A stretch of 64,000 nucleotides of DNA from Acorus gramineus (GCA_030737835.1 JAUJYN010000021.1:558001-622000); one strand, 5' to 3'. Shown: positions 22,121 through 33,126, counted from the first letter of the stretch. Made by a program: numbers and translations. The notes: generated from the letters alone by a model not told the origin.

Positions 22121-23726
22121 CCTCTTCAGATTTGGATTTACCACTATCAGGTGTTGCCGGTGGGGTGACAAGGTTGGCCCAAAGGTGTGATGAGGAGTTG
22201 GACTGGTTGGGGGATGGAGGGTCGATCCCAATGAAGTTGACAACTGGACCAGATGAAGTAGACGGCTGAGTATGGGAAGGAAGTGGGTCAATATGAATGC
22301 CAAGAGGTGCGGATGAAGTGGAGGATTGAACAGGGTGGGCCGAGCGGGACCTAGTGATGATATTTCACAATAATGCCCAATCAATGCGATCTTGTTCATG
22401 AAGATCATAAACAAAATCTTGAAATGTGTAGCAACCACAGATGTCATGACCATGCATCCGGTGGTATGGGCAATAGCATGAACTATTGACACCAGGGGGT
22501 GAGGGTCTCTCGGGTGGCAAGGTGATGCTGTTGGATTCCATCAGTGCCATAAAAATGTCGGGCAAGGACTCTGGCAGTGGCGGGTAAGTATCACGTTTGC
22601 CCATCCTTCGAGCCTGGTAAGATGTGGGTGGAGGAACAACTGTGTATTGTCTTTCAGGGATTGGTTGGGGAGTTATTTGATTAGGTAGCAAGGCTCGAAC
22701 GGGTTGGGCTTGGGGAGTTGAGTGGTGATACTGGAATGGTTGGCGGAGAGGTGGGTGGTGGGTTGGGAATGAGGAAATTGGTGTGGGGCGTGTCGGATGG
22801 TGCACCGGCATCTGTTGAGGAGCAATCCCTTGATAACGGGCTACTGGTCGAGGCGAAGTATACCTAGATGATCCAGGTGCATACGGCCTTGTCACCGATC
22901 CTCGACCAGGGGCTGGTGATCCATTTGGGTAGAACGCTGAGATTTGTTGGGTGACCCCTTCTACCGTGGAAGATGGAACATGGTTTTTCCTGAAGGGAGG
23001 GTGGTGGTTGCCAGTTGGTGGAGCAGTGGTAGTGCCGGCACAACGCTGAATGCGGTTGTGGAAATCGATCAGCATTTCGTAAGTAGAGCAATCACCATAG
23101 GCGAGATTCATTCGCAACTCTAGAGTGAGATTTTGCAGCATCATGTCTATTTCCTGGCTTTTTGTCAATTGCAATCCCGTCCTGTGCACCAACATGCGCC
23201 AACATGCCACGAAAGATTCAAACTCTTCACACGGCCTCATCTTCTCTGCTGTAAGGTCTGATAGGGATGGAATGCGCATTCTCTGATACCCATAACGCCG
23301 GAGAAACCTCTCGCTCACAACAGAAAAATCATGGAGGCATTCGATCGAGAGGGTCGCATACCATTGAACTGCCTCTCCTTCAAGAGACTTCTGGAAAATG
23401 AATACCAGAAGTGACTCATCTCCCAAGAATGGACGTGAGTCCATATAAAAAGTAGTCAAATGAGCATCTGGATCTCCTCGACCATTATATCTGCGGTACT
23501 TGGGGATTTTAAGGTCGGGTGGGAGAGCAATGGGGGGAATTTGGCGTAAATTGGATTGGTGGGAGGTTTGGAGCAAGGTCGGGTTGAGTTCTGACACTAT
23601 CCAGGAAATGCCCAAGCGAGTGTCGGTGTTGGATTTTGACACGGTGTGGTCGTGAATCCGGGTTCCTTCAAGTTTGGTTCCGTTACGCGCACAGCGCTCC
23701 GAATCGCCACTTGATGGATCATCCAA
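21979..23726 (-). pseudogene. gag: Tat-like Ty3/gypsy gag with two stop codons and truncated 3' end
   Basis: The open part (23726 to 22365) encodes 453 residues. The gag core has IPKYRRYNGRGDPDAHL, FQKSLEGEAVQWY and FLRRYGYQRMR, then a proline-rich linker, then a cysteine/histidine-rich patch (CYCPYHRMHGHDICGCY) near the end. A TGA at 22365-22367 and a TAG at 22038-22040 interrupt a further acidic region of PEEDPEEEE repeats. The frame is cut at 21978 by the L LTR. The start codon is 42 bases below the end of the LTR at 23769, with the leader between. It is close kin of the gag at 1-8616 and belongs with the LTR at 23769-25984. Apart from the stops it looks little decayed. Confidence 0.88.
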
Positions 23727-23753
23727 GGTTGCCCGACCGCTTCCAGGGATGTC

Positions 23754-23766
23754 GGTGTGATCGCCA
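23754..23766 (-). promoter_or_regulatory. Putative primer binding site of Tat-like element
   Basis: The minus strand reads TGGCGATCACACC two bases after the LTR end AAAAGCA. The same TGGCGATCACA follows the LTR at 46250-47253 with the same spacing, so the position is conserved. I did not identify the matching tRNA. Confidence 0.55.
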
Positions 23767-23999
23767 CTTGCTTTTCCTCAAAAGCAAGAAAAGAGGATGT
23801 TCTTTTATTACTCGCCTTCAACGGGGGATGCGGGTTCTCCTCTCAAGGATCACGGCCGGCCGTGTCTTGAGGTGTTCAAGCTCAGATTGATCCTGCAAAC
23901 CCAAAGAGAGAGAGAAAGATACTTTTTTGTGCAGGATTGGCAAATGGGATAAAAAAGGTGTTCTTTCTGGTCAATAGACTGGAGGTGAACTATAGGGCT

Positions 24000-24360
24000 T
24001 GATGAACCAGGAAGGGTTGTCAAGTTTAACGAACCAGGAGGGATTGTCGGTCTCGACGAACCACAGGGGAGTTGTCGGGATTGACAAACTATGGGTGGAT
24101 TGTCGAGTTCGACGAACTACAGGGGGGTTGTCGGGATTGACGAACTATGGGTGGATTGTCGAGTTCGACAAACTACAGGGGGGTTGTCGGGATTGATGAA
24201 CTATGGGTTATTGTCGAGTTCGACGAATTATTTGTGGATTGTCGAGTTCGACGAATTACGGGTGGGTTGTCAGAATCGACTAACCATGGGTGGATTGTCG
24301 AGTTCGGCGAACCACGGGGGGTTGTCGAGCTCGACGAACCAGGGGGGATTGTCGAGGGTT
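24000..24360 (+). repeat. 56-bp (2 x 28) tandem repeat, first arm
   Basis: Alternating 28-base units built on GGATTGTCGAGTTCGACGAA and GGTTGTCGGGATTGACGAA. The period is exactly 56 at 24071, 24127 and 24183, and the units drift toward the ends. Each unit contains the small palindrome TCGAGTTCGA or a variant of it. Confidence 0.85.
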
Positions 24361-25489
24361 AACTCCAAGAAAAATTTAACAAAATTAGTGGGAGGTTTTA
24401 TGTTAACAAGAAACTGAGAAAAACAAAAAAAAAAGAGCATATAAATAGTATATAAAAGAGTAATAACAAACATATAAAGCAGTAAATGACAAATGAAGTA
24501 AACAAAATAAAACAAAAGGGGTTAGTAGTCCTTGGGAGTTACCCAAACTTGAAAAGGGGAGTGTTCAAATGGTCCCTAGACCAACTGACCAACGATCCAA
24601 GTTAGGGTCATCCACCAACTGCGTATAGTTTCCAAAAAAATTGATAATAGTCCAATGAAGTACTCTTACACTCTCAACTTTGATTAAACTTATATTGATT
24701 TAATTAATAAGCTTATTACACCTTGTTTAAGGGTTTTATGAGAAGATGATATGTTATACAAGTTCTTTAAGTAAAAAAAAAAGAAAAAAAGGAAAGGGAA
24801 GGGAAGTGAGGGTAGGGAGGTGTGAGCTCTCTCTTTCTCTTTGGCAAGGGAGGGTGAGGGATAGATGATAGAGATGACAAAGGGTGGTTAACTTTGGGTG
24901 GTAGTGGATGGGTTCGGACGGGTGGCTTTTGGAGATAAAAGGGAGGGCTTAGGTGGTAGGTGAAGGTGGTGGGTGGTTGTTTGGAGTGGTTGCTGGTGTA
25001 GGGGGGTGGTAGTGCTCAAAATGGAGAGTGGAGGGTGTTGAGGGGCTGTTGGTGATGAAGGAGGATGGATGGGTTTGGATGGGTGGTTTTGGGAGAGAAA
25101 GGGTAGGTTTTGGGTGGTGAATGAAGGTGGTGGACGAGTGTTGGAGTGCTGCTGGTGTAGGAGGTGGTGGTGCTCGAAAATGGAGGGTGGAGGGTGGTGA
25201 GGGGTTGCTGGTCTCGAATGGGGAGGCTAGGAGAGGTTTTGGAAGGCTTTTGGAGGGTAAAAGATGGGTGTTCTCCTCTCAAAAGCCCCCCATTGCTTCC
25301 CTTTTATAGCCCAAACGAGCCACCACCTTCTTGACACCTGTTTGGGGAGGTAATGAGTGCCCCACGACGCTCCCACGTTCACCCGAAGTGGCTGACGTTG
25401 GTGGAGAGGCAAAAAACTCAAGCCATGCCGTCCTTTTTGAGCTGAACTTATCCCAGTATTTTTGACGATCCGTCATCCCATTGTCTAGG

Positions 25490-25715
25490 TCGACAACCCA
25501 GAAAAGATTGTCGACTTCGACAATCACCCGAATGATCGTCCAGTTCGACAATCCTCCCAAAGATCGTCGAAGTCGACAATCCTCAGAAAGATTGTCCAGT
25601 TCGACAATCCTCCCAAAGATCGTCGAAGTCGACAATCCTCAGAAAGATCGTCCAGTTCGACAATCCTCCCAAAGATCGTCGAAGTCGACAATCCTCAGAT
25701 AGATTGTCCAGTACG
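25490..25715 (-). repeat. 56-bp tandem repeat, second arm in opposite orientation
   Basis: Units with AGATCGTCGAAGTCGACAAT start at 25561, 25617 and 25673, exactly 56 apart. Their reverse complement (GGATTGTCGACTTCGACGA) matches the unit core of the array at 24000-24360, so the two arrays are inverted relative to each other across about 1.1 kb. Confidence 0.85.
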
Positions 25716-25984
25716 ACGAGTGGGTGGTCGCTTGTCTTAGTCACCAGACAGATTTTCAGATGTCTTGTACAACAACCCAAGGCTTAACCGTTCTGGGCGA
25801 TGGTACTGCTTCTCTTAAGCTTTTCTTTAAGAACTTGTTGCGCTCATGCTTTCTTTTCTTTCCTTTCTCTACTCAAGTGATTATTCTGACTCGGAGAAGA
25901 TCATCGGGGTTTAGACCTGCAAACTAAGATATCACAAATGATAAGTGTTTTACAGTTCTGACCGATCAAAATGGGGTATCTACA

Positions 25985-26280
25985 GCGAGGCCGCCCTTTT
26001 GTTCAGCCAGTACACTCCACTATCCAGGCTTTCAACCATTCCGGAAAGACCATCTACGGTCTGGAGTATTCGAGCTGGCCGTTGGTCCCCTGATTTGTGA
26101 GACAGAGTGCTTCGTGCACATTGACACGAGATACCCTCTAATGCTGGGGCGGGGCCATCTGCTCCCCAAGACATCAATGTCTCTGACTACCATTCATGGG
26201 ACACATACTGACCATCTAGGGGGAAGCAAGCCTCAGGTATGAAAACGAAGATAACTGGGTCTTACATAATATATTTGCAT
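25985..26280 (+). pseudogene. Possible protease-region fragment of a Ty3/gypsy element
   Basis: With frameshifts, the plus strand encodes FNHSGKTIYGLEY and then CFVHIDTRYPLMLGR, resembling the C-terminal half of a Ty3/gypsy protease (LLGRPWL-type ending). There are stops and at least one frameshift near 26090. It lies directly outside the TG end of the D LTR. It may be a different protease fragment from the one at 26373. Confidence 0.4.
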
Positions 26281-26372
26281 TAACCTTACACCTAGGTATC
26301 GAGTCCAAAGGCAACAGTCCACCTGGATCCCCTTACAACAACCACTTCCCCTCGGAAGAAAAGGCCGGGACC

Positions 26373-26909
26373 ATGAACTCGGTAAACAATCGTGCGGAGC
26401 CCAATCAGATTGCCTTCCTGCCCAACGAAATCACCAAGACCGAAGCCCGCTCCGCACTCCTCACGATTACCACCAATCTCGGAGGAAGGGAATTCAAGCA
26501 TATCCTCATTGATACGGAGGCAAAAACTAACGTCCTAACCTACTCCGCCTACCGAAAGCTCGAGAGCAAGATCCCCAGGTTGGAACCATCAGATGAGTTC
26601 ATCTACACTTTTCATAACACGCACAAAAACGCCTGCGGGCTGGTCACCCTCACGCTCAAGATTGGCCTAGTATCCACCATCGTCAACTACATGGTGATGG
26701 ACATCCGATCTCCTCACCCCCTAATTGTCGAAAGGACGTGGCTCGATATCATCGAAGCTGTCTCGCCAACCCGACACCAATGCCTCCGCTTCCCGTATCA
26801 CGGAGAAGTGGTATTTGTCTGGGAGAGGCACGCTTCAACGGAGCATGAGTCCGCCACTGGACCATATGTGCCATGCACATCAACTGGGAGATGTACTCGT
26901 ACAAAATGA
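26373..26909 (+). pseudogene. Tat-like aspartic protease fragment
   Basis: The frame encodes LTITTNLGGREFKHILIDTE, then NVLTYSAYRKL and later PLIVERTWLDIIEAV, FPYHGEV. This is the retrotransposon aspartic protease region of the Tat group. The catalytic triplet, usually Asp-Thr-Gly, reads Asp-Thr-Glu here (IDTEAKTN), and GRTWL reads ERTWL, so it is probably inactive. RT and RNase H, expected next, are absent; an 80-bp tandem array follows instead and then an integrase tail. Confidence 0.8.
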
Positions 26910-27085
26910 AGAATTACTCGCCCGAAGATATGCTCGGCCAGGGGCGAAAACCTAATTGGGCCAGAGAAGGAGCTGAACTTGCAGAACCTCCACCAGAGAT
27001 GAGTCGGCCCACAAAGGTTAGCCGACTCGAAAAAGTGGTTCAAATCCACAAACCTGGGACTGATCCACCCAAGTAAGCCTTCATA

Positions 27086-27625
27086 CTCCCACATTCCTGT
27101 AAATATTTGTTTACATGCCTTCCAAAACAAAAAATACCAAAAAAAATACAATGCTAGTCAGCTTTCATTCCTCATTCCTGTAAATATTTGTTTACATGCC
27201 TTCCAAAACAAAAAATACCAAAAAAAATACAATGCTAGTCAGCTTTCATTCCTCATTCCTGTAAATATTTGTTTACATCCCTTCCAAAACAAAATCCCAA
27301 AAAAAATACAATGCTAGTCAGCTTTCATTCCTTATTCCTGTAAATATTTGTTTACATGCCTTCCAAAAAAAATCCCAAAAAAATACAATGCTAGTCAGCC
27401 TTAATTCCTCATTCTTGTAAATATTTGTTTACATGCCTTCCAAAACAAAAAAATCCAAAAAAAATACAATGCTAGTCAGCTTTCATTCCTCATTCCTGTA
27501 AATATTTGTTTACATGCCTTCCAAAACAAAAATCCCAAAAAAAATACAATGCTAGTCAGCCTTCATTCCTCATTCCTGTAAATATTTGTTTACATGCCTT
27601 CCAAAACAAAAATCCCAAAAACCAG
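27086..27625 (+). repeat. Seven-copy 80-bp tandem repeat
   Basis: Seven copies with the core TAAATATTTGTTTACATGCC beginning at 27100, 27181, 27262, 27341, 27418, 27499 and 27579, a period of 77-81. Each unit ends with an A-rich stretch and CAATGCTAGTCAGC. Length differences sit in the poly(A) parts. It occupies the place of RT/RNase H in the broken Tat-like element. Confidence 0.93.
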
Positions 27626-27894
27626 AGGAGGGTGGCAAGGGCATTTGAAAAGAAAGTAATAGAGAGAAGATTTAAAATTGGGGAGCTAGTGCTTAAGCAA
27701 ATCATGCCATCAAGGCAACCCCACCCAAAGGCAAGCTGCAACCCACATGGGAGGGACCCTATGTGATCACCCATGCCTATTCCGGGAATGCCTACCGCTT
27801 GGTGGATGCCGAAGGAGTCGAAGTCTCAGGTTCGTGGAGGGCACTTTATCTAAAGAAATTCCATGCGTGCATGCATGAAACTCTCAATACTTGA
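27626..27894 (+). pseudogene. Integrase C-terminal fragment, Ty3/gypsy
   Basis: Encodes RRVARAFEKKV and FKIGELVLKQ, then, after a one-base frameshift near 27735, LQPTWEGPYVITHAYSGNAY and RALYLKKFHA, ending at a TGA (27892-27894). This is the GPY/F-type C-terminal end of Ty3/gypsy integrase. It is on the same strand as the protease fragment at 26373, so both probably belong to one element with its middle deleted. Confidence 0.82.
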
Positions 27895-29621
27895 GAAATA
27901 TTATTCTTCCTTCTTGCGATTTCCAGTGTTTAGCACCTGATGGTAGAATTATAAGACTCTCAAAGATGACTTGTATTTTATTTTGAACTCATATATTTAC
28001 CACTCGTGCCACCTTCATCACACCAATATGACTTAGGAATTGGTTTATCTGATAAAAGGAAAAAATTGCCTACCCTATAGACTGAAACAATTTTTTTAAC
28101 CCAAAGCATCTCCCCTTATTCTCGCCCTCACTCGTAGCAACCCGAAGGCAAAATGAGGAATTACCTAGACCTGACATATGTCCCAAAACTGGCTCTGGCA
28201 CTATATAAACACTTCTAGAGGGGAAGCACAAAAGAACAGAGGTGAAAAACAGAAAAGCCCCCCCCCCCCCCCCCGTAAAACAAAACAAAACAAAAAGAAA
28301 GGCAATGAGAGGCCAAAGATCAAAACAACACCCAAACAACGGGTTAAACTCTCTATTTTAGCAGGCGCAAACGCCTTTACGCACAGTATATGCTGAACAA
28401 AAGGCTATACTAGTACACATCCAAGCAAACGGATTGTACTCTCCACCCAAAACACGGGTATACGCCCGGCGGGCTGTACTCTCCACCCAAATAAAGAAGT
28501 GGTAAAAAGAAGAAAGTCAAGAGAACCTAGAAAGTAAGACATATGCCAGACTAGGACAATTCTAAAATATTGCCCCAAAGGAAGATATTACTCTTACCCC
28601 ATTCACCCCCCACCCTTTTATTTTTTGCTATGGAGTTGGAATTGAACTATGTCTACTTGGAAAGGGGAAATTTCAACCAAAGATAGACCTTTTCCTATGT
28701 TTACAACAGCACACACTCACATGAGTTCACTTAAAACACTTGCCTATCTAAAGGAAGCTTACTTGACTTAAATCTTGGTGCATTCATGGATTTCCTAGCA
28801 TGTTTAGAATAATATGATCAAGCATCTGAGAACCATGAACTTGAGAAATTGACACCTGAAGCCAATACCTTTCAAATACAATCCTGGTTTGGACATAAGT
28901 GACCACAAGGGCCCCTCTTCAAGGACTTGATGGTGTCTTTTACTTCAGGAAATTGAAAACATTGCCCTCCCACATAAAAGATCCTTCAAGGAATTAAAAT
29001 GCTCCCTTATGCCACTCACCCTACGCATAAGGTTGTATTTTCCTTTTCCAAACATTTAGGCATTCAATCCCAAAATACCACAATTAACTCCCATACCAAA
29101 AGAAAATTGCCCCTATTACTTTCATTTCATACCCTTCCACACACATTTGAGAAGGAAAACTGCCCCACTCTCATACACCCCTGAGACTTTTCAGTCTCAC
29201 ATATTCTCAAACTTAGAGTCACCTAGGCTCCCTCCTTTGTATGCCGGACATGGCTTCTCGCACTTTTTTTCCTTGCTTTACTTTAAATTACCTTAGATGG
29301 GTTGTAGCCCTTGACAATTCAAGCAAGAGGGGCTTGAAAGTCAGTGCAGGGGCACAATCCGGACAGATTTAACACTTGGTCCATGGAAAGAATGTTTTTA
29401 CAGGTTTTGAAGGTTGAACAAACACTCACAAAGACTTTCAGCAGCAGCAGATAGATAGCAGAACCAGAAAATTGCCCCAAGCGGGGGCTGGCTACTGCAA
29501 ACAAGCCGTCGGATTTGAGGCGGCTACTCCCAACATATCGGCCCAACCCCTTTCCAAGTCAAAACCCACAGTCTAGGGGTAGCTAAAACAAACTAGCCGC
29601 CAGACCCTGGGTGGCTAGTCT
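27895..29621 (+). other. Non-coding 3' region of the Tat-like element
   Basis: No convincing gene. It contains a 17-base C run (28258-28274), AC-rich sequence, and from about 29480 several hairpin words of GGCTA...TAGCC type like those near 45600 and 46400. It lies downstream of the integrase fragment and upstream of an antisense gene, as in Tat elements with long 3' regions. Confidence 0.55.
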
Positions 29622-32600
29622 TGTTATATATGTGTCACTTTTAACCTTCTGGTAACCGTTGGACCATTCTGGCAGTTTTTCGGTTTTTTTCGTTTTTCGA
29701 TCGGAACCGCTAAAATTTCGGGCTTTTAGCTATCACCCTGAGATGGAGGGCTCCGATTAAAAATCTAACTGCATATTATGTGTCCTGGTGCCATTCCAAG
29801 CCGCTCACGAAAATTTCATGGAATTCCGGTGATGTTTCAGAATTTCACAGTTCCAAAGCGTATCCGGGTTTTGACCGGGCGAGAAGTCATTGGGAGACTT
29901 TGACTTGGTCAATGTGGACCCTTGACTTGGTCAAATGATTTTGGATTTTAGTGTGGTTGGGTTGACTAGGGTCAAACCACACTTAAGCCTCCCTAAGCTA
30001 GCTTAAACCCTAAGTAACCTAGCTTACCCTAATCTAAATAAGGTTTGACTTATTTAAGTGGGTTGAAAAGTGCCCTTCACTATTCATCATCTTCTCCAAC
30101 ACATTTTCTCTCTCCCCCTCTCTCCTTTTCAAGCTTTTGAGCCACCTAGGGTGCTTGAAGCTTAAAACTCAAAACATAGAAAGGTTAGATCCGGTCCCGA
30201 TCTACACCCCGGTGTTTTCGGATTCGAATTCCGGTGAGTCTTTCCCTTTCTCCCGCCCTCTCTTCTCCTCAGATCTGAGCCCTTTTGGAGGTGGGAAGAG
30301 GTCTTGGTGGTGGAGACCCTTGGAGAGGCGTTTCGGTGCGCGGAGAGCAACCGAACTTCCCTTCCTTCCCTTGGTAAGCTCTTTTTCCTTCCTTTTTTGG
30401 CTTAGATGCTTGTTAGGAGGGTGGTTTTGAGGTTGGGTGGTGGTCGGCGGCTGTGGGTGGCTGTCGGTGGTGGTTGGGGGTGGTCGGAGGCCATTGGTGG
30501 CCGGTGGTTGGTGGTAGAGGTGCTCGGACAGGTTGGTGGTCTGTCCCAGGCAGGTTGGCAGCGGGCGTAGCAGGCAGCGCATCAGATAGCCGGGCGCGCG
30601 AGCGCGTGCGCGCAGGCGTGCGCTCTGGTGGTGCAGGGGGCGTGCTGGGTGCGCTGGGTAGGCGGGCAGTGCTCGGGCAGCAGGCGAGCGGTACTCGGGC
30701 CACTCGGCGATGCGCGCAGGCAGGCAGCGCGGGCAAGCAGCGCGGGCAAGCAGCGCGGGCAGGCTGGCAGGCGCGCTGGGCGCGCGTTGCCGAGCGTGCG
30801 CATGGGCGCTGGGTGAGGGTCTTGGGTGCTGGGCTCTGGGTCGCGGATGCTGGGTGCTGGGTGTGCTAGGCGAGGGTGCTGGGCGCTGGGCTCTGGGGCG
30901 CTGGGCGTTGAGCACCGTGCAAAGTCATGCGCGCGGGGCGCTGGGTAGAGGCGCAGGCGTGCGCGCGGAGAGGTGAGCAGTGGGTGCGAGAGGGCAGGGT
31001 GCGCGTGCGGGGCGCTGCGCTGGGGCGCAGTGCCCGCGGGTGCACCGGTGCGGGGCTGGTCGAGCGGATGGTGCGAGCCAGTGGTACGTGCGGGGTGCGC
31101 GCGGAGTGAGGCGAGGGCAGCGGAGGTGCGCGCGGGGTGAGGCGCTGGGCGCGGGGCGTGTGGTGTGCGCGCGGGCCAGCGCGGGGCGTGCGGTGTGCGC
31201 GCGGGCTGCTGCAAGGGGGCGCAGGGGTCGCGCGGTGCACCCGGGTGGCTCGGCGGCATGTCCAGGCGTGCGGGCAGGGGCCCGGCGGTGCGCCTGGGTG
31301 CGCGGGCTGAGGCACGGCGGTGCATCCGGGGGCGGGTGGCCGTGCGGGTGGTTGCCGAGGGTGCGGGAGTGAGTCGGGGTGCTCGGGCTAGCGTGCGTAC
31401 GGGCCGTATGTACGTTTGCCCGAGTGTTGGGTATTTTTAGAGTATTTTTGTGGTATTCTTGTGTATTTTACTCACCTAGTTGGTTACCCTGTCTTGCAGA
31501 TCTTGACGGACGGTCGCGCGACGACCTGGTTACCGGTGAGTGGGACAATCCAACCCAGTAGGGAGGCGTTATACGCACTTGGGCGTGTACCGTCCTCCCC
31601 TGGGGCGCCATGGATTTATATTAACTGTTGTAATGTGTAATCCATGCGATCATGATAGAAATGTAGTATGCATGCTACCCTAGACTTGTATGTTCGGGAC
31701 TTGCACCCTTAGGATAAGAGTAAGAGCCATGCACCCTGTTCCCATGCTAGGAAGCCTCGGCCTATGCATGCGTCCTATTAGTTTGATTATTAAATTAAAT
31801 GCTAGCATGCCTTGTATAATATTATAGGGAGGGGCCTTGCGAGGTCAACATTGAGACCCGGGTTAGGGTACTCCGTATTCCTTGTTTGGTTGTCGGGATG
31901 TCCTGTATCGGGACCTCATGCTGCCCTCCCAAGGTTTCTTGTCCCAATAATATTATAACTCTTGGTAATAATTATTATTATATCTCTTGTTAATAATTAA
32001 TATGATATCCCTTGTTAATAATTGTTGTTATGCATGTTCCCCGCATCTTGGTTATGCGCCCTGGAGGAATTCTGAGGAATTCAGGACATTAGAGTTGGTA
32101 GGATGTGTTGTCTGCGGATCCGAGTGGATCATATGCGATGGATAGGCTGTTCTGTTCCCTTCGTTGGATCCGTGTAGAGACTACCCCGGCGTTGGAAAGG
32201 CTGTCCCGTGCAGGGGCTCCCATCAATAGGCACCTCCTGATTTGGGTTCGGACTGTGCTGAATGTGGGAGTGGCCAAACGGCCTACGGAGTGGGGAGAGA
32301 CTATCGGTGGACCAAGGGCGACCATCAGCCTAGTCAGTCCCAATATCCTAGGTCACCCTATTGAGGGGTGAGGGTGAGGGTGTGGTGGGCCGACGATGTG
32401 GCGACCCACTGGGTTTGTGTAGGATGATTATCAGCCTATTAAGTCCCAATATCCTATGTCACCTATTGAGGGGTGAGGGTGCAGTGGGTTGGCGATAGAG
32501 ACCCACTGGTTTGTGAAGTCCCAACATCCTTCGTCACCTATTGAGGGGTGAGGGTGAGGGTGTAGTGGGTTGGCGGTAGCGACCCACTTGATTGTATAGT

Positions 32601-33126
32601 TGTTGCCATTTTGTGGCTTGTAAAATGATGATTGTGAATTATTAATGTTTAGTTGTGGTTAATATAAGCTGTGATGCATGGGTTGTACTGTTCACTGAGC
32701 GTGTGGCTCACCCCTCGCATAATATTTTTCTCCAGAGTCATTTGAGTCAGATCCAGAGGAGGAGCTCCCTGAGGGACTTCATCAGTAGCAGAGTAGCGCC
32801 ACGTCCCGCGAGTTTCAGAGGCTATCAGCATCCCTTGTGATTGTATGTATTTATTTCGTGCTTGGGCACGCGTTTGTATTGTATTCGGATGTCTTTGTAT
32901 ATATTGGCTCTCACAGGACAGTTGATTTTGTATCGAGCCTGTAATATGTTTTTGAATTACAGATTCAGTCTTTAGCTTCCGCATTTGGTGTATATATCAT
33001 GTCAGCCTTGCTTTTACCCGTGTTGTCATTTTTAGCTGTTGTGTGACTATGTTATTAAACTCCTGTTTACTGATATCATATATACACTTGCCGCGTCCCG
33101 GGGTCGGCCGGCCCTGGAGCGTGACA
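29622..33126 (+). mobile_element. Solo LTR of family L (L-a)
   Basis: A 3,505-bp LTR from TGTTATATATGTGTCAC to GGAGCGTGACA with target duplication AGTCT (29617-29621, 33127-33131). It is the clearest copy for reading the internal layout: leader with ACTATTCATCATC (about 30079), donor at 30374-30375, GC-rich tract 30545-31410, microexon 31500-31535 flanked by AG and GT, three minisatellite units 32355-32595, and an acceptor at 32734-32735. It inserted in the loop of a small hairpin (GGCTAGT...ACTAGC) of the Tat-like element. Confidence 0.96.
30080..33080 (+). ncRNA. Candidate spliced transcription unit inside L LTR
   Basis: Inferred exons: about 30080-30373, 31500-31535 and 32736 onward. Donor CTTG/GTAAGC at 30374, acceptor CTTGCAG/ATC at 31498-31499, donor CCG/GTGAGT at 31536, acceptor TTTCTCCAG at 32734-32735. 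The same sites occur in matching order in all six L copies, including the divergent one at 33149-36773 (donor 33912, microexon 34427-34463, acceptor 36387-36388). Conservation of splice sites while the introns vary in length suggests real splicing. Coding potential is unclear: a last-exon frame with VAPR.AS.RG.QHP is kept in several copies. It could be a non-coding LTR transcript or a small protein gene. Confidence 0.45.

Larger units (their letters stand above)
23769..25984 (-). mobile_element. 5' LTR of Tat-like gag element (family D)
   Basis: Read on the minus strand, the LTR starts TGTAGATACCCCATTTTGA at 25984 and ends GGAAAAGCA at 23769 (2,216 bp), followed by a putative PBS and the gag at 23726. 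The start motif is shared with the plus-strand LTR at 46250. It contains two arrays of 56-bp repeats in opposite orientation (24000-24360 and 25490-25715) and a GT-rich middle (24780-25260). Its 3' partner LTR is not in the window. Confidence 0.8.

Noticed and set aside
21940-22269. A serine-glycine-rich plus-strand protein
   Set aside because: It is the antisense of the acidic gag tail repeats and has no start or neighbours of its own.
24000-24360. A CRISPR-like array of regular repeats and spacers
   Set aside because: The whole 56-base unit repeats with no unique spacers, it lies in a plant LTR, and no cas genes are present.
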